Positions 45,904-55,384 of a DNA stretch of 64,000 nucleotides are shown piece by piece (positions within the stretch are counted from its first letter, which is position 1; the number at the start of each line of letters is the position of its first letter). The notes beneath the pieces were generated by a model that was not told where the DNA came from, made no database searches, and was given only the letters and a program-made list of their open reading frames with translations. Location: assembly GCA_015233465.1 (NCBI GenBank), contig JADFXP010000002.1:62001-126000 (forward strand), read 5' to 3'. The stretch comes from Candidatus Magnetominusculus dajiuhuensis (GTDB taxonomy: Bacteria; Nitrospirota; Thermodesulfovibrionia; Thermodesulfovibrionales; Magnetobacteriaceae). A program made the position numbers and the translations under genes.

Positions 45904-46781
45904 TGACATTCGCAGAAAAAATCCGCTCAAATAAATTCGTTGTTACCGCAGAAGTTGGCCCTCCAAAAGGCACTAATATTAAAGATGTTCTTCATCACAT
46001 AGAACTTCTAAAAGGTAAGGTTGATGCCCTTAATGTCACAGATAATCAATCTGCGGTTATGCGTATCTGCTCTCTTGCTGGGTCAAAGCTGATTGTTGAT
46101 GCTGGTGCAGAACCTATATTACAGATGACCTGTCGAGATAGAAATAGGATTGGTCTACAATCTGATTTGTTGGGCGCAGCTATTTTAGGAATCAAAAATG
46201 TCCTTTGTATGACAGGAGATCATGTATCTGCTGGAGATCATAAAAACGCTAAACCTGTTTATGATGTTGAATCTGTGCAGTTGCTGCAGATAGTGGACTC
46301 ATTAAATAAGGGGCGCGATATGTCTGGAAATGAATTACAGGGGGCAACAGATTTTTTTCAGGGCGCAGTTGTTACACCAGAAGCAAATCCGCTTGAACCG
46401 CAGCTTATGAAGTTTGAAAAAAAGGTCAAGGCTGGGGCTAATTTCTTTCAGACTCAGGCGATTTATGATATGGCAAAATTTAAGGAATTTATGAAATTTG
46501 CAAGGAAATATCCAGTAAAGATACTTGCAGGGTTTGTTGTATTAAAGAGTGCTGGAATGGCTAATTTCTTGAATAATTTTGTCCCAGGTATTAAAGTGCC
46601 GCAGGAGTTAATTGATGAATTAAAGGCAGCGCCAAAGGGAACTGCGCTTGAGACAGGGATGAATATCACGGCAAGACATATCAGAGAATTAATGGATGAA
46701 AAGATATGCGACGGCGTGCATATTATGGCAATAGGTATGGAAGACAAGGTACCTTTGATCTTGCAAAAAGCTGGATTATAA
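45903..46781 (+). CDS. metF: 5,10-methylenetetrahydrofolate reductase
   Basis: Reduces methylene-THF to methyl-THF for methionine synthesis or a Wood-Ljungdahl-type branch. The 292 residues contain VVTAEVGPPKG at the start, the flavin-site VLCMTGDHVSAGDH, and FFQTQAIYDM. The start overlaps metV. There is no acetyl-CoA synthase gene in view, so use in methionine synthesis is the simpler reading. A family-1 repeat follows. Confidence 0.95.
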   Translation: MTFAEKIRSNKFVVTAEVGPPKGTNIKDVLHHIELLKGKVDALNVTDNQSAVMRICSLAGSKLIVDAGAEPILQMTCRDRNRIGLQSDLLGAAILGIKNVLCMTGDHVSAGDHKNAKPVYDVESVQLLQIVDSLNKGRDMSGNELQGATDFFQGAVVTPEANPLEPQLMKFEKKVKAGANFFQTQAIYDMAKFKEFMKFARKYPVKILAGFVVLKSAGMANFLNNFVPGIKVPQELIDELKAAPKGTALETGMNITARHIRELMDEKICDGVHIMAIGMEDKVPLILQKAGL

Positions 46782-46786
46782 TATTT

Positions 46787-46907
46787 TTTGAGGGCTTTGC
46801 CCTCAAGCTCCCAAAAGGGGACTTGTCCCCTTTACCCCATAATAAAAAATTAATGGGTTCAAAGGGACGAGTCCCTTTGCAGGTCTTGGGGCAGAGCCTT
46901 TGAAGGT
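46787..46907. repeat. Double copy of dispersed hairpin repeat family 1
   Basis: Forward unit (GAGGGCTTTGCCCTC, AAAGGGGACTTGTCCCCTTT) then inverted unit (GGGTTCAAAGGGACGAGTCC, GGGGCAGAGCC). It separates metF from the PPC gene. Confidence 0.82.
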
Positions 46908-46912
46908 TCCTG

Positions 46913-47335
46913 ATGAGATATAAAACTTTCGGAGATCATTATATAGTTAGTATTGAAAAGGGGGAGGAGATTGTAGCGACATTGCAGGGGTTTTGTACTG
47001 AACAAGGTATAAGGCTTGGGGTTATTAGTGGTATTGGGGCGGTAAATAGGTTTAAAATTGGACTTTTTGAGACGGTTTTGAGGCATTATCATGCAAGGGA
47101 GATTAGTGGAGACCATGAGATAACTGCTTTAAATGGAACCGTTTCAACTAAGGAGGATATTACCTATATTCATCTTCATATTAATGTATCAGATAAGGAA
47201 TTCCATACCTTTGGCGGTCATTTGAATTATGCATTTGTCAGTGCGGCTTGCGAGGTTGTAATTCAGAAGATTCATGGGGAAGTAGATAGGGAATTTAATC
47301 AAGAAATAGGGCTTAATCTTCTTAAGTTTAATTGA
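46913..47335 (+). CDS. PPC/DUF296 domain protein
   Basis: The 140 residues match the PPC domain (AT-hook-associated in plants, stand-alone in bacteria). Visible are LGVISGIGAVNRFKIG, ITYIHLHINVSDKEF and FGGHLNYAFVSAACEVVI. It has no AT-hook of its own. It binds DNA or small ligands in some species, but the role here is unknown. The next gene begins 1 base after its stop, so it is in an operon with the coiled-coil pair. Confidence 0.85.
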   Translation: MRYKTFGDHYIVSIEKGEEIVATLQGFCTEQGIRLGVISGIGAVNRFKIGLFETVLRHYHAREISGDHEITALNGTVSTKEDITYIHLHINVSDKEFHTFGGHLNYAFVSAACEVVIQKIHGEVDREFNQEIGLNLLKFN

Positions 47336-47336
47336 T

Positions 47337-49676
47337 ATGTTAGATACAATTGAAGATACTAAGAATTTCTTAGAAATTTTTAATAAGATGTTGACTGAAT
47401 ATGGGTCTGATGTTTATAGTCTTGACGTCTTGATAGGCGATTTGACCATTTTATCAGAAAGAATACTTCGTGAGTTTGATAAATACAGCAAGGGGAAGGG
47501 AATTTATTATGAAACCATAGATGATTATACCAAAGCAGTTCAATCTGAAAACAGTTCACTTAAAACAGAGATCAGCAATCTTACCCTAAAACTTAAACAA
47601 TCTGAGACAGAGTCAGGAATAGTTATAGATAATTCGTCTAAAGGGGCTATCGAAAAAATAAAGGAACTCTTTGATAAATTAGATCAAAGCGAGAAGAAAA
47701 GGTCTGCATTAAAGATTAAAAATGTAGTAACAGAAGATAAACTAAGATTAATTACAGGAGAATTTAGAAAATTAAAGATTCAGCATGAGCAAATGAAAGA
47801 CGCGGTTGTTGAGTCAGTTCCTGTGGCAGAATTACAAAAATATGAGGTTAAAGTTGATGAACTTACAAAGAGTTTAAATGAAAGCGAGCAGCATTATTCA
47901 ATATTAATCTCAGAATATCAAGACAAACTTAAACTTTTAACTGATGAAAATCGTGTATTTAAACAAAATTTAGTGAGAATCAAGGAATCGGCTGTTCAAT
48001 TGACGTTTAAAGAGCCTTTCTTAGAGCAGTTACTTGAAGAAGGTATTGATTTTAAACCAAAATACGTCCCTGAAAGTGATGAACTTGATGATGGTATTAA
48101 AGATATTAAATTAGAATATGAATTGTTTGAAGGCAGCTTTAGACAAATTAATGATGAAAATAATCTGCTTAAATCAGAGTTGTCTAAGATAAAAGAGGAT
48201 TATATTAATCAAACTATTATAGAACCAGCAGAAGATAAAACTGAACAGATCAATGAATTAACGCAAAAATTAGAGGTGAGCAAATATGAAACCGCTGCTC
48301 TTAAGATTGAATTTGACCAGTTTAAACAGCAATTATTACAAGTTCCTGAAACCATAATACCTGCAGAACAAAGTCAAGAATCAACTGATCAAATTAACGA
48401 ACTAAGGTTAAGATTAGAAGAGAGCACACTTGAAAACTCTATTTTAAAAACAGAATTTGATCAATTGAAACAGCAATTATTACAAGTTCCTGAAACCATA
48501 GTACCTGCAGAACAAAGTCAAGAATCAACTGATCAAATTAACGAACTAAGGTTAAGATTAGAAGAGAGCACACTTAAAAATTCTAATTTAAAAATTGAAT
48601 ATGATCAACTGAAACAGCAAATGTCACAAATTCCTGTAAACATCATCCCAGTAGAACTAAAACATGATAGAGGTGATAATTTAACGGGCAACGTTGAAGA
48701 CAGAAATGATCTATTGGATAAATATGATAAAATATATGGTGATTTTAAACAATTATTCAATGAAAATAATCTGCTCAAACAAGAATTAGCTAAAATAAAA
48801 GGGGTTTCAATTAGTTATATCTCTGAAAAACTTAAGCAGAATATCTCCGATCAAGTAAGCGAACTCAATTATAAAATTAGAGAGAGCATTCAAAAGAGGG
48901 GCGTACTTGAGATTGAAGTGAAAAAAATATTATCCTTATATCAAAAACTTGATGAAAATAGGAAATCCCTCACTCAATTAACTGAAAAAATACATCGCCT
49001 AAGGCAGGAATTAACGCTTAACCATAAGATTCAACATCATTTGTCCACAAAGAAAGATTCAAATAGTCTTATAGATGAATTTAATAAGGAATTAGAGCTG
49101 AGTTTTCAACGTAGAGCTTCATTAGAGGTTGAGGTTAATAATATAATATATATTTATCAAAAACTAATTGAAAATCGTGATGTCATCAATAAACTTAAAG
49201 AAGAAAACTCCAGCTTAAAACATAGATTATCAAAAAATAATAAACATGAATCTGCAGCTGATCATATTTTAACAGATAGGTTTGATCAGGTTAAGGATCT
49301 AACCTTGAAGTTTGAAGAGAGTGAACAAAAGAGATTTACGCTTGAAGGCGAACTCAATAATATTATATCTATTTATCAAAAACTCTCTGAAAATGAGAAG
49401 ATACTTGCTAATTTACAAAGTGATTATTCCCTCCAGAGTCAAGCTCTAACTAAAAGCAGGGAAATTCAAAGTGATTTGATCAATGATTCAAATTTTAATT
49501 CTAAAGATCAAATTATAAAACTTATAAATAAGTTAGATGAAAGTGAGCAAAAAAGATTTGTACTTGAAGGTGAAGTAAGAAATATTATATCCATTTATCA
49601 AAAATTATTGGAAAATAAACATATATTGGCAGAACTAACAGAGGAAAACACTGCTCTTAAACAGGAATTATCGTAA
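47337..49676 (+). CDS. Large cytoplasmic coiled-coil protein
   Basis: The 779 residues are nearly all heptad-rich, with Glu, Lys and Leu and no Cys-rich or membrane segment. A 48-residue unit is tandemly repeated in the middle (QQLLQVPETI... twice). In the C-terminal part four copies of a 72-74-residue module share QKRxxLExExxNIISIYQKLxEN. It has no family name known to me. It is followed by a vWA coiled-coil protein, and both share similar KLxEN and EENxxLK phrases, so they probably bind each other. Confidence 0.7.
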   Translation: MLDTIEDTKNFLEIFNKMLTEYGSDVYSLDVLIGDLTILSERILREFDKYSKGKGIYYETIDDYTKAVQSENSSLKTEISNLTLKLKQSETESGIVIDNSSKGAIEKIKELFDKLDQSEKKRSALKIKNVVTEDKLRLITGEFRKLKIQHEQMKDAVVESVPVAELQKYEVKVDELTKSLNESEQHYSILISEYQDKLKLLTDENRVFKQNLVRIKESAVQLTFKEPFLEQLLEEGIDFKPKYVPESDELDDGIKDIKLEYELFEGSFRQINDENNLLKSELSKIKEDYINQTIIEPAEDKTEQINELTQKLEVSKYETAALKIEFDQFKQQLLQVPETIIPAEQSQESTDQINELRLRLEESTLENSILKTEFDQLKQQLLQVPETIVPAEQSQESTDQINELRLRLEESTLKNSNLKIEYDQLKQQMSQIPVNIIPVELKHDRGDNLTGNVEDRNDLLDKYDKIYGDFKQLFNENNLLKQELAKIKGVSISYISEKLKQNISDQVSELNYKIRESIQKRGVLEIEVKKILSLYQKLDENRKSLTQLTEKIHRLRQELTLNHKIQHHLSTKKDSNSLIDEFNKELELSFQRRASLEVEVNNIIYIYQKLIENRDVINKLKEENSSLKHRLSKNNKHESAADHILTDRFDQVKDLTLKFEESEQKRFTLEGELNNIISIYQKLSENEKILANLQSDYSLQSQALTKSREIQSDLINDSNFNSKDQIIKLINKLDESEQKRFVLEGEVRNIISIYQKLLENKHILAELTEENTALKQELS
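48327..48614 (+). repeat. Tandem 144-bp in-frame duplication inside the coiled-coil gene
   Basis: The units start at 48327 and 48471. The first 105 bases of each differ at one position only, and the rest is more diverged. It encodes two 48-residue units. Such near identity points to a recent duplication. Confidence 0.8.
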
Positions 49677-49794
49677 CACAAAAAATATTACAAGGTATTT
49701 ACAACTAATAAAATATGTTAATATAAAGAAATTATTTAAGGGGGCTAAAATCATAAGACAGATAAAGATAGCATGCTTTTATACTATTATCTTA

Positions 49795-52107
49795 TTGAAT
49801 GTCTTTATTTTGCCACTCATAGATCAAGCCCAAGCCGATGAGCATGGTGAAGTAATTGTATTATTTGATCAATCTGGCTCAATAAAGACTTACGACTCTA
49901 AATTTGCAACAAAGGAATGGGTAATTAATTTTGTAAGGGCTAATTATTTAAAATATCAAATAAGCCTAGTTGGATTTGATGAGGATAATCATTTTCACTT
50001 TAGGATTGATTCAAATCAGAATAAAGATATTGATACAATAATAAAAAATATTGAAGAAATAAAGACACTTGGTCTTGCAACTGATTTTGAAAAACCATTT
50101 AGTTATTTAAATAATCAGAAAAATCCTGAGTTTATTCGTTTAGTATTGATTATTTCAGATGGAAGGCCTGATATTTGGGATAAGAAACTTGATTATTTAA
50201 GCAAGATTATCAGGGCAGATGATCGTTATTCGGAATTAAATACACTGTATAATTCTTTAAAGTTATCTGATGATACTCCAATTACAATCTATAATAAGTT
50301 ATTCCCGCTATATTTCCAAAAGAATTTATCATATATAGATGAAAAGGTCACATTAGTTAAGAAGGTATTTGCCGGGCGGATTATTATTTGGGATATATCA
50401 GGGGATTCACTATATCTGAAAGAGTGGTCAAAAAAATTATCTGCCCAATATGTCTCAATACCAATAAATAATACTCGACTTGCTGAAACCATTTCCACAA
50501 TACAAAAAAAAGCGGATGAAATCTTGGCTGAATCCAATCCTTTTACATTTAATAATATTGTTAAGAATGATATTTCAAAGGATACTCAGCAGCCAGACTC
50601 TATAAAAGATTCTACGACATCAGATGTCAATAAAAAGGAGGGTAATTTAAATAATATGCTACAGGATAATTTTATTATATTATTATTGATACTGGTTATA
50701 ATCATGGCGGTATTATTGATTATTGTTTATAGGAAATTACATCAAAAATCTTTGTCTACTCTTTCAGTAACTGGAATATCTAATGAAGATCAGCTTTTGG
50801 AAAAATTAAGGGCGAATAAACCAGTGTCAAGTCTTACAAACTTGATTGAAGTAACTGCCTCTAGTTCAATTCAGGAAAGTCTTAATAGTCATGAGCAAAA
50901 AACACTTATAGAAGGTGAAACTATCAAATCTCAAGATGAATTAGATAGTTTAAGAAAGGAATTAGCGCTTGAGCGGGCAATTACAGAACAGTTTAAAGAA
51001 CGCCTTAAGGCAAGTGATGAACAAAAGATATTTTTTGAAACACAATTACATGATATTCAATCTGAAAGTAAAATACTTAAAGACGATTTAGCAAAGGTAA
51101 AGGTTGAATTAGTGGATGCAGTGAATAAAATTAATTTTCTTCAGAGTTCAACCTCAGCAGACCATAGAATATCTGAAGAGCAGGAGATTGAAAGACTGAA
51201 AGGTGAGATAGATAAATTTACTGAAGAGAATAAGCGGCTTAAAGAAGAGTTGGTAATGAACACAAAGATTGATCAAGGGGATTTTGTTGGCCAAGATCTT
51301 GAAACATTCAAGACAGAGTTTGATTTAATAAACAGCAAGGTTAATGATGTTCAAAATGAGTTAAATAAATATATAGAAGAAAATCAGATATTAAAGCAAA
51401 AGATTGCAAAAAAAGATGATTTGGTTATAAATGCAGAGACTAAAGATGCGGCTCAGGAGATAGGTCAACTTAGAAATAGCCTGCAAGAAAGCGTAGAGCA
51501 GAGAATAGTCTTTGAGCAAGAGATTGAGAGGTTGAAGTCTGATTTTAAGTTGATTAATCAGAGGGTTGTAGATAATCAAAATGATTTAAACAAGCTCGCA
51601 GAAGAGAATCAGATGTTAAAAGATGAGGCAGTTAAGCATGAGAACAATCTTATAAAGGCAGCAGCATTGGAGGTATCCAATAAAGATAAGTTGATAGAAA
51701 TAGATCAGCTTAAGGTAAGTTTAAAAGAGAGTGAGCAGCAGAGATTAGATTTTGAGAAGAAGATGGTTGAGACGATCTCTGTTTATAAGCAGCTTGAACA
51801 GGCGCATTCTAATTATGATAAGAAGTTGATTGAGGAGAAAGAAAGGTTTCAGGCAGAACTTGACAATATAGAACCAGCAAAAACAACTTTAACTTTTAGT
51901 AATTCACAGCTTGAGTTAAATGATCGGATTAAGCGGATGGCTGATAGGCTTAGGGATTATAATGATAAGGAATCAAGATATATAGATGAGATTGAAAGTT
52001 TAAATGCGCATAATTTCACATTAAGAAAGCAGGTTGAGTCAGCCATAGAAACAGTCAATTTAGCGCTAACAAGAATTGAGCAGTTAAAAACCGAAAAGGC
52101 AGTTTAA
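49795..52107 (+). CDS. Periplasmic vWA-domain protein with one TM and a cytoplasmic coiled coil
   Basis: The called start is TTG 49795, but the frame continues upstream in a perfect signal peptide (IRQIKIACFYTIILLN...) back to about 49750. No ATG, GTG or TTG lies there, only ATC (49750) or ATA (49753), after AAGGGGG at 49739. A mature vWA domain follows with the MIDAS set: DQSGS, ATDFEK for Thr, and SDGRPD. A helix at about 292-315 crosses the membrane. The C-terminal 450 residues are coiled coil in the cytoplasm. It thus couples a metal-dependent adhesion domain outside to a filament-like partner inside. The adjacent 779-residue coiled-coil gene is the likely partner. Confidence 0.75.
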   Translation: MNVFILPLIDQAQADEHGEVIVLFDQSGSIKTYDSKFATKEWVINFVRANYLKYQISLVGFDEDNHFHFRIDSNQNKDIDTIIKNIEEIKTLGLATDFEKPFSYLNNQKNPEFIRLVLIISDGRPDIWDKKLDYLSKIIRADDRYSELNTLYNSLKLSDDTPITIYNKLFPLYFQKNLSYIDEKVTLVKKVFAGRIIIWDISGDSLYLKEWSKKLSAQYVSIPINNTRLAETISTIQKKADEILAESNPFTFNNIVKNDISKDTQQPDSIKDSTTSDVNKKEGNLNNMLQDNFIILLLILVIIMAVLLIIVYRKLHQKSLSTLSVTGISNEDQLLEKLRANKPVSSLTNLIEVTASSSIQESLNSHEQKTLIEGETIKSQDELDSLRKELALERAITEQFKERLKASDEQKIFFETQLHDIQSESKILKDDLAKVKVELVDAVNKINFLQSSTSADHRISEEQEIERLKGEIDKFTEENKRLKEELVMNTKIDQGDFVGQDLETFKTEFDLINSKVNDVQNELNKYIEENQILKQKIAKKDDLVINAETKDAAQEIGQLRNSLQESVEQRIVFEQEIERLKSDFKLINQRVVDNQNDLNKLAEENQMLKDEAVKHENNLIKAAALEVSNKDKLIEIDQLKVSLKESEQQRLDFEKKMVETISVYKQLEQAHSNYDKKLIEEKERFQAELDNIEPAKTTLTFSNSQLELNDRIKRMADRLRDYNDKESRYIDEIESLNAHNFTLRKQVESAIETVNLALTRIEQLKTEKAV

Positions 52108-52158
52108 TAATGGGTTCAAAGGGACGAGTCCCTTTGCGGGTCAAGGGCAGAGCCCATG
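52108..52158. repeat. Dispersed hairpin repeat, family 1, inverted copy
   Basis: TGGGTTCAAAGGGACGAGTC, CCTTTGCGGGTC, AAGGGCAGAGCCC, between the vWA gene and anmK. Confidence 0.82.
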
Positions 52159-52170
52159 TAGATGCCTTTT

Positions 52171-53307
52171 TCAAGGAAATGTAAATTTCCCTAAAATAAC
52201 GCTTTTGTTTGCTCCAGTTGCAGAAGGAACATTGCCAGTCATATGGTTTAAAGTCAAGTAACCTAAGACAGCAAAACTTACGGCCTCTTTTGCCTCAGGA
52301 GGAATTCCATATTTTGTTATTTTGTTAATGGATTTAATTCCTTTTTCTCTAAATCCATTTGTCATTAATTCTATTAAATATGAGTTATAAACCCCGCCTC
52401 CAGTAACGATTATTTCATCTGGATTATAAGGGGAAATGGCATCAACTATAGTTATAGCCGTAAGATGAGTGAGTGTGCAGATAATATCTTCAATTGGTAT
52501 ATTATTTAGTAAAATTTCCTTTGCATAGTCTAACCCGAACAACTCTCTGCCAGTTGATTTTGGTGGAGACTTTTTAAAATATTGATTTGATAGAAGTGTA
52601 TCTAATAATTGTTTCTCGGGCTTACCTTTTTGGGCAATTTCACCGTTATTATCAAATAAAATCTCGCCGTTAGAATAGAGTCTAATTACCTCATCAATCA
52701 ATGAATTTCCAGGGCCCGTGTCAAATGCGATTATCTTATCAATTGTGTCACTTACGATTGTTACATTGGCCATACCTCCGATATTTAAGACTGCGGATGT
52801 CTTGTCTTTCTTTCCAAATAAGATATAATCAGCCATTGGCACAAGGGGCGCGCCTTGTCCGCCAACTGCCATGTCCGCTGTTCTGAAATCAGATATTACT
52901 GGTATGCCTGTTCTTTGTGCAATTATAGAAGACTCGCCTATTTGAAGGGTGCATCCTGTGGTTGTTTCACTTGGCGGGATATGATATATAGTCTGGCCAT
53001 GTGATGACACACAATCTATTTCTTTATAGGATACGTTGGATTCTTTTATAATTGAAAGAACGCCTTGAGAAAATACCTCGCCTAATTCAAAGTTTAATCT
53101 GCAGATTTGCTCAGTTGTTCCATTAAATGCGTTATGAATCCTATTTCTTAGTGCGGCATCGTAAGGGATATGTATATGATGAATAAGCTTGATTTTAAGG
53201 CGGTTATTTTTAAGAGGATTTATATTAACAAGCGCTGCATCCAGCCCATCATGTGATGTCCCTGACATTAGACCTATGATTTTGTATAAATCCTTAGTCT
53301 TGTTCAA
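52171..53307 (-). CDS. anmK: Anhydro-N-acetylmuramic acid kinase
   Basis: Phosphorylates 1,6-anhydroMurNAc released in cell-wall turnover. The 378 residues show IGLMSGTSHDGLDAALV, the ATP site (GQGAPLVPMADY) and GPGNSLIDEV. It overlaps murQ by 14 bases, the next enzyme in the same recycling path, on the same strand. It is encoded downstream of murQ. The pair sends anhydroMurNAc to GlcNAc-6-P. Confidence 0.95.
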   Translation of the reverse strand: MNKTKDLYKIIGLMSGTSHDGLDAALVNINPLKNNRLKIKLIHHIHIPYDAALRNRIHNAFNGTTEQICRLNFELGEVFSQGVLSIIKESNVSYKEIDCVSSHGQTIYHIPPSETTTGCTLQIGESSIIAQRTGIPVISDFRTADMAVGGQGAPLVPMADYILFGKKDKTSAVLNIGGMANVTIVSDTIDKIIAFDTGPGNSLIDEVIRLYSNGEILFDNNGEIAQKGKPEKQLLDTLLSNQYFKKSPPKSTGRELFGLDYAKEILLNNIPIEDIICTLTHLTAITIVDAISPYNPDEIIVTGGGVYNSYLIELMTNGFREKGIKSINKITKYGIPPEAKEAVSFAVLGYLTLNHMTGNVPSATGANKSVILGKFTFP

Positions 53308-54181
53308 GTGCCTTTCTTAGTGAACCGTCTGATTTTTCTAACATTTGTAGAGCTTCTGAGGCTGTAAGACCTTTAATTTGCATCAGTATTGCCCTTTTAC
53401 AGTTTCCGCTTGATTTATCTAATATTTCTGCTGCAACTTCCTTGTTGCATCCAGTGATTTCTTGAATTATGTTAATGGCACGGCGTTTGAGTTTTTGATT
53501 GCTTGGCACAACGTCTACCATATATCCCTTATAAAACCTGCCGAGTTTTATCATAGTTGTTGTAGAGATTGTGTTTAAGACCATCTTAGTGGCAGTGCCT
53601 GCCTTTAACCTGCTTGAGCCTGCGATGATCTCAGGGCCAACATTAATCTTAATTGTTCCGTCAAGAAAGTCATATTCATTATCTACGCATGTTAAAAGCC
53701 AGCATTTTGCCCCTTTGATTTTTCCTTCCTTTAACGCTGATATAACAAAAGAGGCATTGCCGCTAGCTGAAATTCCAAGCAGCATGTCTTTACTTTTTAT
53801 ATCTTTTACCGATGCCTTTCCAGCCTCTCCATCGTCTTCTGCCCCTTCAACAGGTGTGGTGATTGCCTTTTGACCTCCTGCAATTATAGCCCTGATTATA
53901 CCGTTAGGAAGACTAAAGGTTGGGTACATTTCGGAAGCGTCTAGGACGCCAAGCCTTCCGCTTGTTCCTGCTCCAATATATATAAGGCTTCCACCTTCAC
54001 GTATAACCTTTTCTGCGTCATTTACCGCCATTGTAATATCAGCGGCAGCCTCAATCACAGCATTTACGGCATTAATGTCTTCTTGATTTATAATATTGAT
54101 GATTTCTCTTGTGTCAAGGGTATCAAGGTCAATAGACTTAGGGTTTAATGTCTCTGTAAGCGGTGTTTTATCTTTTATCAT
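53294..54181 (-). CDS. murQ: N-acetylmuramic acid 6-phosphate etherase
   Basis: Removes D-lactate from MurNAc-6-P to give GlcNAc-6-P. The 295 residues show GGSLIYIGAGTSGRLGVLDASE, SASGNASFVISALKEG, and GSSRLKAGTATKMVLNTIST, the SIS-fold sugar-phosphate site. It is upstream of anmK and translationally coupled. It diverges from the transaldolase gene. Confidence 0.96.
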   Translation of the reverse strand: MIKDKTPLTETLNPKSIDLDTLDTREIINIINQEDINAVNAVIEAAADITMAVNDAEKVIREGGSLIYIGAGTSGRLGVLDASEMYPTFSLPNGIIRAIIAGGQKAITTPVEGAEDDGEAGKASVKDIKSKDMLLGISASGNASFVISALKEGKIKGAKCWLLTCVDNEYDFLDGTIKINVGPEIIAGSSRLKAGTATKMVLNTISTTTMIKLGRFYKGYMVDVVPSNQKLKRRAINIIQEITGCNKEVAAEILDKSSGNCKRAILMQIKGLTASEALQMLEKSDGSLRKALEQD

Positions 54182-54256
54182 TTTTTAGCCTAATAAAAAA
54201 ATATAGAACTCTTTATTTTAAAACTGCTATACTATAATAAAATCATTGGAGGGAAG

Positions 54257-55384
54257 ATGTCTACAAATAAGTTAATTGAATTATCAAGGTTTGGCCAAAG
54301 TTTTTGGTATGACAATATAAGCAGGGATTTTATTGATTCAGGCAGACTTAAATCCATGATTGAAACCGATGGATTAAAAGGGATTACATCTAATCCTGCT
54401 ATCTTTTATAAGTCTATAAAAGATGGAAAGGGTTATGACAAACTCCTTAAATCATTATCTTCAGGCAGCTTAACAGATAAGGATATCTTTTATGAGATTG
54501 CTATAAATGATATAAAGGATGCTGCCAAGATATTGCTGCCAGTTTATCAAGCAACGAATGCAAAGGATGGTTATGTAAGCATAGAGGTTGATCCTAATTT
54601 TGCTGATAATTATCAAGAGACCATCAAAGAAGCAAGGATGCTTTTTAACAAGATTGGCATGGATAATGTGATGATTAAGGTACCTGCAACTGATCAAGGA
54701 CTTAAGGCAGTCAAAACACTGATATCAGAAGGTATAAATATAAATGTTACTCTTTTATTTTCTAATGAAAAATATGATCAGACGATTATCGCATATATTG
54801 AGGGTCTTGAAGAACGTTTAAAAGAAGGCAAATCTATTGAAAAAATAGCCTCTGTGGCAAGTTTTTTTATAAGCCGAATTGACAGCGCCTTTGATAAGGT
54901 ATTAACTGAAAAATCACTTGATACAACAAATGCAGATGAAAGACAGTGGTATTTTGATACAATGGGCAAGGTTGCTATATCAAATGCCAAGATGGCTTAT
55001 CAATCAATGGTATCTGTATTTTCATCGGATAGATTTTTAAAACTCAAGCAAAAGGGAGCTATGGTTCAAAGACTACTCTGGGCAAGCACGAGTACTAAAA
55101 ATCCAGCATATAGCAATGTCCTGTATGTAAATGAGTTGATTGGACCTAATACAATTAATACTATGCCTCAAGAGACTCTTGATGCCTTTAGAGATCATGG
55201 AGTTGTAAAAAGGACTATAGATTTGAATATTGAAGACGCTAATAATATAATTGATTCTCTCTGCGACGGCGGTCTTGATTATAACAGCCTAACCGACAAA
55301 TTACTCATTGATGGTTTAAGGCTTTTTGTCGAAGCGTTTAATTCATTATTAGCCTTGATTTCTGAAAAGAGGAGCAGTCTTTGA
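54257..55384 (+). CDS. tal: Transaldolase
   Basis: Moves a dihydroxyacetone unit between sugar phosphates in the pentose phosphate pathway. The 375 residues match the long class: LKGITSNPAIFYKSI, the Schiff-base Lys in DNVMIKVPAT, VTLLFS and ASFFISRID. A full GGAGG site precedes the ATG. The stop TGA overlaps the start of the HD protein (TGATG). Confidence 0.95.
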   Translation: MSTNKLIELSRFGQSFWYDNISRDFIDSGRLKSMIETDGLKGITSNPAIFYKSIKDGKGYDKLLKSLSSGSLTDKDIFYEIAINDIKDAAKILLPVYQATNAKDGYVSIEVDPNFADNYQETIKEARMLFNKIGMDNVMIKVPATDQGLKAVKTLISEGININVTLLFSNEKYDQTIIAYIEGLEERLKEGKSIEKIASVASFFISRIDSAFDKVLTEKSLDTTNADERQWYFDTMGKVAISNAKMAYQSMVSVFSSDRFLKLKQKGAMVQRLLWASTSTKNPAYSNVLYVNELIGPNTINTMPQETLDAFRDHGVVKRTIDLNIEDANNIIDSLCDGGLDYNSLTDKLLIDGLRLFVEAFNSLLALISEKRSSL

